Assembly: GCF_004348995.1 (NCBI RefSeq)
Contig: NZ_SMKQ01000003.1
Location: 1-64,000 of the forward strand
DNA length: 64,000 bases
Direction of reading: 5' to 3'
Source: Nonomuraea terrae
GTDB taxonomy: Bacteria; Actinomycetota; Actinomycetes; Streptosporangiales; Streptosporangiaceae
Below the pieces are notes generated by a model. That model saw nothing but the letters and a program-made list of their open reading frames with translations. It was not told the DNA's origin and ran no database searches. Below, in pieces: positions 52,162-60,001 of the stretch. Positions within the stretch are counted from its first letter, which is position 1, and the number at the start of each line of letters is the position of its first letter. The position numbers and the translations under genes were made by a program.

Positions 52162-53121
52162 ATGACGCAGAACTGGGGCATGACCATCCCCTTCTACGAC
52201 CGCTCGCTGGCGAGCTCGCAGGAGCTGATCGCCGAGTTGCCGGGTCTCGGCTACACCGACGCGTGGTCGGCGGAGGTCAACGGCGTCGACGGCTTCACCC
52301 CGCTGGCCCTGGCCGCCCAGTGGGCGCCGGGCGTACGGCTGGGCAGCGCCATCGTGCCCGTCTCGACGCGCGGCCCCGGGCTGCTGGCGATGTCCGCGGC
52401 CACGCTGGCCGACCTCGCGCCGGGGCGGTTCACGCTGGGCATCGGCGCGTCCTCGCCGGCGATCGTGGAGAAGTGGAACGCGGGCACGTTCGACAAGCCG
52501 TACGCGCGCACGCGTGACACGCTGCGCTTCCTGAAGAAGGCGCTGGCGGGGGAGAAGGTCACGGAGACGTACGAGACGTTCTCCGTCCAGGGGTTCAGGC
52601 TGGAGCGGGCGCCGAAGACGCCGCCGAAGATCGTGCTGGCCGCGCTGCGCCCCCGGATGTTGCGCCTGGCCGCCGCCGAGGCCGACGGCGCGATCACGAA
52701 CTGGCTCTCGCCCGAGGACGTCCGCAAGGTCCGCGCCGAGATCGGCCAGGACACCGAGCTGATCGCCCGCCTGTTCGTCTGCGTGAACGACAACGCCGAC
52801 CAGGTGCGCGAGATGGGCCGGCGGAGGCTGGCCGGCTACCTGACCGTCCCGGTGTACGCCGCCTTCCACGACTGGCTGGGCCGCGGCGAGGAGCTGCGCC
52901 CGATGCACGAGGCGTGGGCGGCCGGCGACCGGCGGGCCGCGCTCAAGGCGATCTCCGACGAGGTGGTCGACGCCCTCATCGTGCACGGCGACGCCGCCAC
53001 CTGCCGCGCCAGGATCCAGGAGTACGTCGACAACGGGCTCGACACCCCCGTCCTCGCCCCGCTGCCCGGCGGCGAGATCTCCATCGACCAGGCGGTTCGC
53101 GAGCTGGCTCCGGAAAGGTAG
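52162..53121 (+). CDS. LLM class F420-dependent oxidoreductase
   Basis: 319 aa of the luciferase-like (beta/alpha)8 fold. WGMTIPFYDRSLASSQELIA, GSAIVPVSTRGPGLLAMSAA, DLAPGRFTLGIGASSPAIVE and APKTPPKIVLAALRPRMLRL are F420-type LLM landmarks. The family uses reduced F420 or FMN for redox of varied substrates. It is followed after 3 bp by the amidase, so the two may act in one pathway. Substrate unknown. Confidence 0.93.
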   Translation: MTQNWGMTIPFYDRSLASSQELIAELPGLGYTDAWSAEVNGVDGFTPLALAAQWAPGVRLGSAIVPVSTRGPGLLAMSAATLADLAPGRFTLGIGASSPAIVEKWNAGTFDKPYARTRDTLRFLKKALAGEKVTETYETFSVQGFRLERAPKTPPKIVLAALRPRMLRLAAAEADGAITNWLSPEDVRKVRAEIGQDTELIARLFVCVNDNADQVREMGRRRLAGYLTVPVYAAFHDWLGRGEELRPMHEAWAAGDRRAALKAISDEVVDALIVHGDAATCRARIQEYVDNGLDTPVLAPLPGGEISIDQAVRELAPER

Positions 53122-53124
53122 GCC

Positions 53125-54543
53125 ATGGACGAGTTGCTGAGGCTGGACGCGGCCGGGCAGGCCCAGGCGGTCAGGGACGGCCAAGTCTCGGCCCGGGAGC
53201 CGGCCGAGGCCGCCATCGCGCGCATCGAGGCCCTCGACGGAGAGCTGAACGCGGTCGTCCACCGGCGTTTCGAGCGGGCGCTCGCCGAGATCGACGCGAT
53301 CCCGGCGGAGGCGCCGTTCCGCGGGGTGCCGATCCTGCTCAAGGACCTCGGCTGGCGGCAGGCCGGGGAGCCGTACCACGCGGGGTCGCGGGTGACCGAC
53401 GGGCGGGCGGACGCGCCGGACGGCTACGGCGTCGTGCGGTTACGCGAGGCCGGGTTCGTCGTCCTCGGGCGGACGAACACGCCCGAGTTCGGCAGCACCA
53501 TCACCACGGAGCCGGCCGCCTTCGGGGCCACGCGGAACCCGTACGATCCGGCGTACTCGGCGGGCGGGTCCAGCGGCGGCTCCGCGGCGGCGGTCGCCGC
53601 CGGGATGGTCGCCCTCGCCACGGCCAGCGACGGCGGCGGCTCGATCCGCATCCCTGCGTCGCTGTGCGGCCTGGTGGGGCTCAAACCGACGCGCGCCAGG
53701 GTGAGCCTCGGGCCGGCGCAGGGCGAGGGCTGGAACGGCTTCTCGTGCCCGGGATTCGTCACCCGCACCGTGCGCGACAGCGCGGCGGCGCTCGACGTCG
53801 TGTCCGGCACGTGTCCGGGCGACCCGTACGGGGCTCCAGAGCTGCCCGGGCCGCTCGCCGGCGAGGTGGGGCGCGACCCGGGGCGGCTGCGGATCGGGTT
53901 CCTCACCGCGCACCCCCGCGACGACATGCCCGAGACCCCCGTGCTGACGGAGGCCGTCACGCGGGCCGCCGCGCTGCTGGAGTCGCTGGGCCACGACGTC
54001 GAGCCGGGCGGCCCCGAGGCTCTCGGCGACCCCGGCTTCTCGGTCACCTTCGGCGCGATCGTGGCGAACAACGTCGCCGCGCAGGTCGCCATGCTGGGCC
54101 GGCTGCGTGGCAAGCCCGTCGAACCGGACGAGATCGAGCCGCGCAACGCCGCCATGGTCGCCTCGGCGCGCGGGCAGAGCGCGGCCGACCACATCCTGGC
54201 CACGCAGTGGATCGACGGCTTCCGGCGCCGCATGGCCGCCTGGTGGAGCGCGGGGCACGACCTGCTGCTGGTGCCCTCGCTGGGGGTGGCGCCGTTCCCG
54301 CTGGGGTGGATCCCGTCCGACGACCTCAGCCTCGCCTTCGGGCGTACGGGGCACGCGGTGGCGTACACGTCGCCGTTCAACGCCACCGGGCAGCCTGCCG
54401 TGTCGCTGCCGCTGCACAGGGACGCGGCGGGGCTGCCGGTGGGGGTGCAGCTGGTGGCCGCCTACGGCAGGGAGGACCTGCTGGTGCGGGTGGCCGCCCA
54501 GCTCGAACAGGCCGCGCCCTTCGAGCATCCCGCCGTCGGCTGA
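53125..54543 (+). CDS. Amidase (amidase signature family)
   Basis: 472 aa. The Ser-cisSer-Lys triad is present: Lys in GVPILLKDLGW, then the signature SAGGSSGGSAAAVAAGMVAL and the acyl-enzyme Ser in ASDGGGSIRIPASLCGLVGL. Family members hydrolyse aliphatic or aryl amides, including nylon-type linear dimers. Start is just after the LLM gene, so they are one operon. The upstream TetR may regulate it. Confidence 0.94.
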   Translation: MDELLRLDAAGQAQAVRDGQVSAREPAEAAIARIEALDGELNAVVHRRFERALAEIDAIPAEAPFRGVPILLKDLGWRQAGEPYHAGSRVTDGRADAPDGYGVVRLREAGFVVLGRTNTPEFGSTITTEPAAFGATRNPYDPAYSAGGSSGGSAAAVAAGMVALATASDGGGSIRIPASLCGLVGLKPTRARVSLGPAQGEGWNGFSCPGFVTRTVRDSAAALDVVSGTCPGDPYGAPELPGPLAGEVGRDPGRLRIGFLTAHPRDDMPETPVLTEAVTRAAALLESLGHDVEPGGPEALGDPGFSVTFGAIVANNVAAQVAMLGRLRGKPVEPDEIEPRNAAMVASARGQSAADHILATQWIDGFRRRMAAWWSAGHDLLLVPSLGVAPFPLGWIPSDDLSLAFGRTGHAVAYTSPFNATGQPAVSLPLHRDAAGLPVGVQLVAAYGREDLLVRVAAQLEQAAPFEHPAVG

Positions 54544-54607
54544 GGCAAGGAACTCGTGACCCCCGGGACGCGTTATATCGTGAAAAACCGGGGGTAGGAG
54601 GTCTCGC

Positions 54608-54961
54608 ATGATGGCGAAGGCAGCACGGGCGGCGGCGGCCTGGCGTACGTACCGCGAGGTGACCAGGTCGGGATCGCCCAAACTGATGACGAGGGTCCGG
54701 GCCATCCCCCGGATGATCGGCTCGGCCATGCGCGGCCAGTACGCCGGCCTGGGCAAGGGCAGGCTCTCCCTGATCGGGCTCGGCGTGGTCTACCTGGTCT
54801 CACCGATCGACGTCGTGCCCGACTTCCTGGCGCTGATCGGCGTGGCCGACGACTTCGGCGTCTTCCTGTGGCTGATGGCCTCGCTGCTCGGCGAGAGCGG
54901 CCGCTACGTCGAGCACGAGCGCCGCGTCATCACGGGCCGCCTGGCGGAGCAGGAAGGCTAG
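54608..54961 (+). CDS. YkvA-like DUF1232 membrane protein
   Basis: 117 aa; TAGGAGG stands before the ATG. The DUF1232 box is LIGLGVVYLVSPIDVVPDFL, then GVADDFGVFLWLMASLL, with one or two membrane helices. Function unknown. It ends four bases into the convergent amidohydrolase gene. Confidence 0.9.
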   Translation: MMAKAARAAAAWRTYREVTRSGSPKLMTRVRAIPRMIGSAMRGQYAGLGKGRLSLIGLGVVYLVSPIDVVPDFLALIGVADDFGVFLWLMASLLGESGRYVEHERRVITGRLAEQEG

Positions 54962-56154
54962 AGCTCCTCCCGCAGCAGCCAGGCGCGCGAGGGCAGCGGG
55001 TGGCCGAAGAGGCGGGCGGCGTTGCCGTAGGCGACCCTGGCGATGTCGGCGGGCGGGAGCGCGCCGAGGTTGCGCGCCACCGCCTGCTGCGTGTCGGGCC
55101 AGGTCGAGTCGGAGTGGGGGTAGCCGCTCTCCTGCAGCACGTGGTCGAGCCCGACCGCGAGCCGCACGCCCGACAGGGCCTGGTCGTCGAGGGTGCCGAA
55201 GAAGAAGTTGCGGCGCAGCACCTCGCTGGGCTTCAGGCCGCCCTCCCACTGGGCCTCCCCGGCGACGGGGTGGTCGAGGGCGTAGTCGGCGCGTTCGGCC
55301 AGCATGGGCAGCCAGCCCACGCCGCCCTCGACGATGAGGATGCGCAGTGCGGGGAAACGCAGCGGCAGGCCCGACCAGAGCCAGTCGGCGCAGGCGAACA
55401 TGGCGCTCGTGGGCATCAGCGTGGTGATCGCCTCGATGGGCGTGTCGGGCGACGGCACGGGTGACCAGGACGAGTCGCCGGTGTGCAGGCAGACGACGGT
55501 GCCGGTCTCCTCGCACGCGGCGAAGAACGGGTCCCAGTGGCCGGAGTGGATCGAGGGCAGCCGCAGGCGCGTGGGGAACTCGGGGAACACCACGGCCTTG
55601 AAACCCCGGGCGGCGTTGGCGCGGATCTCCTTGGCGGCCACGTCGGGATCGGGCAGCCAGGGCAGCTGCAGGCCGATGATGCGCTCGGGGTAGGTGCCGG
55701 CCCAGACGTCGATGTGCCAGTCGTTCCACGCCCTGACCAGGGCCAGGCCCAGCTCCTGGTCGCGGGTCCTGGCGAACGGCATGCCGGCCTGGCCGGCCAG
55801 CATGCCGGGGAAGCAGAGCGCCGCCCAGATGCCGGCGACGTCCATGTCGTGGATGCGGGCCTCGATGTCGTGGCAGCCGGGGCGCATCTGCTCGAACCGG
55901 ACGGGGTCGAGCGTCCACTGCTCCCGGGGGAGCCCGGCGCCCACGTCGATGCCGGCGCACGGGTACGTGGCGCCGCCGTAGCGCCAGACCTGGTGACCGG
56001 CCTCCGTCTCCACGACCTTGGGCGCGACCTCGGCGTATTTCTCCGGCAGGCGGCCCTCGAACAGGTCGGGCGGCTCGATCAGGTGATCGTCGGCGGAGAT
56101 GATCACATAGTCGCGCCGCCTGGGGTCAGGATCGGGGAGCAGCGGCGTAGTCAC
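54958..56154 (-). CDS. Amidohydrolase family protein (amidohydrolase 2)
   Basis: 398 aa of the metal-dependent TIM-barrel type related to ACMSD and decarboxylases. The metal-site start is VIISADDHLIEPPDLFEGRL, with CLHTGDSS, ALRILIVEGGVGWLPMLAER and later GYPHSDSTWPDTQQ supplying further His/Asp ligands. Its place facing the LLM-amidase operon suggests shared catabolism of an amide or aromatic compound, but this is inference. Confidence 0.92.
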   Translation of the reverse strand: MTTPLLPDPDPRRRDYVIISADDHLIEPPDLFEGRLPEKYAEVAPKVVETEAGHQVWRYGGATYPCAGIDVGAGLPREQWTLDPVRFEQMRPGCHDIEARIHDMDVAGIWAALCFPGMLAGQAGMPFARTRDQELGLALVRAWNDWHIDVWAGTYPERIIGLQLPWLPDPDVAAKEIRANAARGFKAVVFPEFPTRLRLPSIHSGHWDPFFAACEETGTVVCLHTGDSSWSPVPSPDTPIEAITTLMPTSAMFACADWLWSGLPLRFPALRILIVEGGVGWLPMLAERADYALDHPVAGEAQWEGGLKPSEVLRRNFFFGTLDDQALSGVRLAVGLDHVLQESGYPHSDSTWPDTQQAVARNLGALPPADIARVAYGNAARLFGHPLPSRAWLLREEL

Positions 56155-56309
56155 GCACGTTACCGTACGACGGCGGCACGACGTCGAACAAGCTGCGGCG
56201 TATCCGTTCGGTGCCTGTGCCCTCCCGGAGGCCCCGACCCGGGACCGCCGGGGAGGGGGACGACGGGCGATCCCGGGAGCGCCGGGCCCGCTGCACGCGG
56301 GGCGCCCTC

Positions 56310-57062
56310 CTACCCTTTCGCGGCCGGTTCAGTCAGCAGATGCGCGCGCAGTTCGGCGATCGCGTCGGCGGAGAGCCCGAGCACCTGGGTGACGTACCGC
56401 TCGACGGAGCCGTGCCGGGAGGTGAGGTCGGCGAGGAAGAAGCGCATGGTGTCGGCGGGGGCCAGGCCGAAGCCGGGCCACAGCTCCGCGTCGCCGTGCC
56501 GGTGGCGCCAGTCGGCGGTGAAGCGCTCGGTGGCCAGGCCGGTGAGCGCGTAGTCCGCCACGATGTCGTCCTGGCTCACGCCGGTCAGCGACAGCACGAG
56601 CGCGGTGAGGATGCCCGTACGGTCTTTGCCGGCGGCGCAGTGGACGACCACGGGAGCGTTGTCGGCCCGCGCGATGGTCTCCAGGGCCGTCCTGAGGTTG
56701 CCGACGCCGTCCTCGGCGACCTCCAGGTAGCGGTCGGCGAGGAAGCGGGCGACGCCGAGCTCCTCGGTGTAGGTGGCGACGTCCCAGCGGCGCCCCTCGA
56801 TCGGCAGGTTGTGGTAGAGCTGGCCCTCCGTCTCGGGCACCCGCCCGTGCTTGTCGACCTCGAACGGGTGACGCAGGTCGATGACGTTGCGGACGCGCAG
56901 CGCCCGGAAGGCCGTCAGGTCGTCGTCGGCGAGCGAGCCGAGGGAGTCGGCCCGGTAGAGCCGCTGCCACCGGACGGTGCGGCCGTCCATGGCGGCATAT
57001 CCACCTACGTCGCGAAAATTGCACAGACTGACGAATTCAATGTGGCGGATCACCCCCCACAC
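56310..57062 (-). CDS. Tyrosine-protein phosphatase (PtpB-like)
   Basis: 250 aa, GTG start one base after the SURF1 stop, so cotranscribed with SURF1. The active-site P-loop is VVVHCAAGKDRTGILTALVL (HCx5R with the catalytic Cys), and FRDVGGYAAMDGRTVRWQRL is the N-terminal motif of the secreted-type actinobacterial PTPs. ALRVRNVIDLRHPFEVDKHG carries the usual substrate region. It likely removes phosphate from Tyr or phosphoinositide. Confidence 0.93.
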   Translation of the reverse strand: MWGVIRHIEFVSLCNFRDVGGYAAMDGRTVRWQRLYRADSLGSLADDDLTAFRALRVRNVIDLRHPFEVDKHGRVPETEGQLYHNLPIEGRRWDVATYTEELGVARFLADRYLEVAEDGVGNLRTALETIARADNAPVVVHCAAGKDRTGILTALVLSLTGVSQDDIVADYALTGLATERFTADWRHRHGDAELWPGFGLAPADTMRFFLADLTSRHGSVERYVTQVLGLSADAIAELRAHLLTEPAAKG

Positions 57063-57063
57063 C

Positions 57064-57870
57064 CTAATTGGCGGCGGTCTCCGGCTTCCGGGCCTCGGCG
57101 GTCTCGGCCTTGCGCTCGGCCACCTCGCGCCGGATCAGCATGATCCACCCGCCGATGGCGATGCCGATGAACAACCACCACTGGATGCCGTAGGCGAGGT
57201 TGAGCCCGCCGCCCGCGCCGACGTCGGGCACGGGCACGGGCGCGGGCGCCGCGGCGGGCTCCGGCCGCTGCTCGGTCAGCTCGACGTAACCGCCCACGAG
57301 GGTGTACGGCAGCCCCTTGCCGATGGCGTCGGCGTCGATCAGCAGCACCTGGCCGGGCGGCAGCCCCGAGCGCTCCCTGATGCCGCTGGACTCCTCGGTC
57401 TCGCTGGGCCGCAGCCGGCCCGTCACCGTCACCTGGCCGGCGGATGGCGGGGGCACCTCGGGCGGGGCGTCGGCGGTGGGGCCGGCGGGCACCCACCCGC
57501 GGTTGACGATCACGGCCGTGCCGTCGCCGGTGACCAGCGGGGTGAGGACGTAGAAGCCGTTGCGTCCCTCCTGGGGACGGCGGCGTACGACGAGGGCGTG
57601 GGCCGGGTCGTACGTGCCGGCGACCGTGACCTTCCTGAACCGGTCGTCCTGCCGGACCGGCTGCCCAGGGGCCGCCAGGCGCTCCAGCGGCACGGGCGGC
57701 GCCTCGATGTTGGCGGTCACCCGCTCGCTGTTGGCCGAACGTTCCTCGAAGCGCCCGAACTGCCACTGCCCGAGCAGCACGAAGGCGGGGATGACCAGCA
57801 GCACCACGACGTGCAGGGCGAGCCATCGGGGCGTCAGCAGGAACCGGTACACGCCTTCCAGAGTAGGCAC
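57064..57870 (-). CDS. SURF1 family cytochrome oxidase assembly protein
   Basis: 268 aa with two membrane helices: HVVVLLVIPAFVLLGQWQFG at about 20-39 and YGIQWWLFIGIAIGGWIMLI near the C-terminus, with a large loop outside carrying GFYVLTPLVTGDGTAVIVNR then GWVP, the SURF1 signature. SURF1 helps insert heme a into cytochrome c oxidase. Actinobacterial members have a longer loop, as here. It is followed directly by the phosphatase. Confidence 0.93.
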   Translation of the reverse strand: MPTLEGVYRFLLTPRWLALHVVVLLVIPAFVLLGQWQFGRFEERSANSERVTANIEAPPVPLERLAAPGQPVRQDDRFRKVTVAGTYDPAHALVVRRRPQEGRNGFYVLTPLVTGDGTAVIVNRGWVPAGPTADAPPEVPPPSAGQVTVTGRLRPSETEESSGIRERSGLPPGQVLLIDADAIGKGLPYTLVGGYVELTEQRPEPAAAPAPVPVPDVGAGGGLNLAYGIQWWLFIGIAIGGWIMLIRREVAERKAETAEARKPETAAN

Positions 57871-57903
57871 CGGCAGGGGTGCCCTCGTACGCGACCGCCC
57901 TGC

Positions 57904-58371
57904 TCAGGCGCTTTCGAGACGCTCTCCTGCCCCGGGCAGGGCGGTCACCTCGCGCGGCCCGCCCACCTCGTGGCCGTCGGCGCAGCGGAAGGTCAGCTCG
58001 ATCGGGGCGCCGCAGTCGCGGTGGGTGAGCAGCACGGGCGGCCCGTCGTCGCCTGCGAGGTACTTGTCGCCCCAGTGCATGAGGGAGACCAGCAGGGGAT
58101 AGAGGTCGCGGCCCTTGTCGGTGAGCCGGTATTCGTCGCGCTGGCGCTGGCCCGGCTCGCGGTAGGGCTCCTTGCGCAGCAGGCCCTCGTCGACCAGGCG
58201 CGCCAGCCGCGCGCTGAGCACCTGGCGCGGGGCGCCGGTGTTGGCCTGCATGTCGGCGAACCTGCGTACGCCCTTGAACGCCTCGCGCAGCACGAGGAAG
58301 GTCCACTTCTCCCCGACGATGCCCAGGGTGCGCTCGATCGAGCAGTCGGCCATCCGGAAGGGAACGTTCAT
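57904..58371 (-). CDS. HxlR family transcriptional regulator
   Basis: 155 aa from the ATG at 58371 (MNVPFRMADCSIERTLGIVG), where the family starts; the longer frame to 58431 would cross the operators. HxlR winged helix: VGEKWTFLVLREAFKGVRRF, QVLSARLARLVDEGLLRKEP and EYRLTDKGRDLYPLL. C11 in the N-terminal MADCSIERTL could be redox-active, as in the HypR group. It is divergent from a GNAT gene; two matching palindromes in between are its likely sites. Confidence 0.92.
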   Translation of the reverse strand: MNVPFRMADCSIERTLGIVGEKWTFLVLREAFKGVRRFADMQANTGAPRQVLSARLARLVDEGLLRKEPYREPGQRQRDEYRLTDKGRDLYPLLVSLMHWGDKYLAGDDGPPVLLTHRDCGAPIELTFRCADGHEVGGPREVTALPGAGERLESA

Positions 58372-58384
58372 CCCCCCATGATAC

Positions 58385-58407
58385 CTGAGTTCATTTGACA
58401 GACTCAG
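58385..58407. promoter_or_regulatory. Operator 1 for the HxlR regulator
   Basis: CTGAGTTC-N7-AGACTCAG (23 bp), 8-base arms with six outer bases perfectly paired. It lies between the divergent starts and is nearly the same as operator 2, 37 bp away. Confidence 0.6.
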
Positions 58408-58421
58408 ATCGCGCGTCCAGG

Positions 58422-58444
58422 CTGAGTTCATGGAACGAACTCAG
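58422..58444. promoter_or_regulatory. Operator 2, spanning the GNAT start codon
   Basis: CTGAGTTC-N7-GAACTCAG (23 bp), perfect 8-base arms. The N7 spacer holds the GNAT ATG (58430-58432), so bound regulator would cover the start region. Confidence 0.65.
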
Positions 58445-58939
58445 ATGCGTCCGGCCGGTCCCGACGACGAGGAACGGATCAAGCGCTTCCTCGCCGGGCT
58501 GTCGCCGCGCACGCAGACCTTCCGGTTCTTCACCGGCGGCACCGTCCCGGGACTGGCGGGGAGGCTGCTCGCCGTGGACGAGCGCCGTGACGCGATCGTC
58601 GCCACCACCGACGCCGGCGAGATCGTCGGCCACGCCATGAGCTACCGGGGCGGCTGCGCCGACGTGGAGATCGCGGTCGTGGTGACCGACGCCTGGCAGG
58701 GACGCGGCATCGGCCGCCGGCTGATCGACGCCCTGCTGCGGCGGGCGTCCGTCTGGGGTGCGACGACCGTGGGCATGGACGTCATGGGCGAGAACCGGCG
58801 CGTGCTCCGGCTCATCCGCAGGCGCTGGCCGGACGCGAGAATGACGGTGAGTTCCGGTTCGGTGGAAGTCATCGCTATGATCGACGCGGCCCATGCATTT
58901 GCGGAACAACGTTCTGGTGGCACACCATTGACAGTGTGA
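58430..58939 (+). CDS. GNAT family N-acetyltransferase
   Basis: 169 aa. The acetyl-CoA motif is AVVVTDAWQGRGIGRRLIDA (Q/R-x2-G-x-G) and MDVMGENRRVLRLIRRRW fits the C-terminal part. It has no visible ribosome site, because operator 2 overlaps the start codon; it may be translated leaderless. Its stop overlaps the next gene's GTG (GTGA), so it forms an operon with a TetR regulator. Confidence 0.9.
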   Translation: MERTQMRPAGPDDEERIKRFLAGLSPRTQTFRFFTGGTVPGLAGRLLAVDERRDAIVATTDAGEIVGHAMSYRGGCADVEIAVVVTDAWQGRGIGRRLIDALLRRASVWGATTVGMDVMGENRRVLRLIRRRWPDARMTVSSGSVEVIAMIDAAHAFAEQRSGGTPLTV

Positions 58940-59532
58940 AGAGTGTCAAGAACGGACGCGACGGCCGGACCCGCATCATCGAGGGCGCCCTCCGCCGATT
59001 CAGCCAGGACGGCGTCTCCGCCACCACCCTGGCCAGCCTGCGTGAAGAAAGCGGCGTCAGCGTCGGCAGTTTCTACCACCACTTCGCCAGCAAAGAGCAC
59101 GTCTTCGGGGTCCTGTACGCCGAGATTCTCACCGCCTACCAGGAAGCCTTCCTGGCCGAGCTGGTGAGCCACGACGACGCCCGCGCCGGCATCGAGGCCG
59201 TGGTGGCCTTCCACATGCGCTGGGCGGGCGAGCATCCCGAGCGCGCCAGGCTGCTGATCAGCGAGCGGCCCCCGCGCAAGCACGAGCCGGGCGGCGCCGA
59301 GGTGGCCGAGGCGCGGCGCGGTTTCTTCAAGAAGGTCTCCGACTGGTGGCGGCCGCACATGAAGAACGGCCTGCTCCAGCCCGTCCACGCCACCATGTGC
59401 TACGTGCTCTGGCTCGGCCCGGCGCAGGAGATGTGCCGGCTGTGGTTCGCCGGCGCCCACACGCCCACCGACGAGGAGATCAAGGGCCTCGGCGAGGCGG
59501 CCTGGCAGAGCCTGCGTCAGCCCCCCGCCTGA
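58936..59532 (+). CDS. TetR family transcriptional regulator
   Basis: 198 aa, GTG start overlapping the GNAT stop. The helix-turn-helix is TTLASLREESGVSVGSFYHH, then FASKEHVFGVLYAE. The ligand domain is helical, with FFKKVSDWWRPHMKNGLL and MCYVLWLGPAQEMCRLWFAG. It probably acts on its own operon or on genes elsewhere. Convergent with the small zinc protein gene. Confidence 0.92.
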   Translation: MKSVKNGRDGRTRIIEGALRRFSQDGVSATTLASLREESGVSVGSFYHHFASKEHVFGVLYAEILTAYQEAFLAELVSHDDARAGIEAVVAFHMRWAGEHPERARLLISERPPRKHEPGGAEVAEARRGFFKKVSDWWRPHMKNGLLQPVHATMCYVLWLGPAQEMCRLWFAGAHTPTDEEIKGLGEAAWQSLRQPPA

Positions 59533-59548
59533 TCTCGCCCCGGCGCCT

Positions 59549-59854
59549 TCACATGTGTTGCCGGACCCTGCTGGGAACGTGCCAAATCGCGTGGTCGAGC
59601 GAGATGTCGAGCCGCAGGTCGCCCCGGTGCCTGCGCAGACCGGGTACGCGCAGCCGGTCGTGCACGTCGAACCTGCCGCGGTGGGGGTAGCCGAAGCCCA
59701 GCTCGCCGGGCAGCACGCGCAGGTCGTCGCGGTTGCCGCAGTGGGGGCACGTCCAGGACACCAGATCCAGGCCGCGGTTGTAGTCGGAGCAGGCGCTGAA
59801 GTATTCGTCGGGGCCGAACCTGGACTCGCAGGCCAAGCACGGGATCAGCATCAT
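59549..59854 (-). CDS. Small Cys-rich putative zinc-binding protein
   Basis: 101 aa from the ATG at 59854 (MMLIPCLACESRFGPDEYFS). Two Cys pairs, CLAC and CPHC, about 28 residues apart, with a lone Cys between, fit a zinc ribbon. The second half is Arg/His-rich (GYPHRGRFDVHDRLRVPGLR). I do not recognise a family. It is divergent from the methyltransferase gene across about 147 bp. Confidence 0.6.
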   Translation of the reverse strand: MMLIPCLACESRFGPDEYFSACSDYNRGLDLVSWTCPHCGNRDDLRVLPGELGFGYPHRGRFDVHDRLRVPGLRRHRGDLRLDISLDHAIWHVPSRVRQHM

Positions 59855-60001
59855 CCGCTCCTCGTGTGACGTGGTGACCTCACTAGAGATATCCTGCGCG
59901 ACTTGTTCCCCGCTTGCAGAAACTCTTCGGTACGCGGGTAACAGTCTGAGCACTGCCGGTATTGGATCATGCGTACGGTTCGGCGGTGAAAGGATGGACT
60001 C

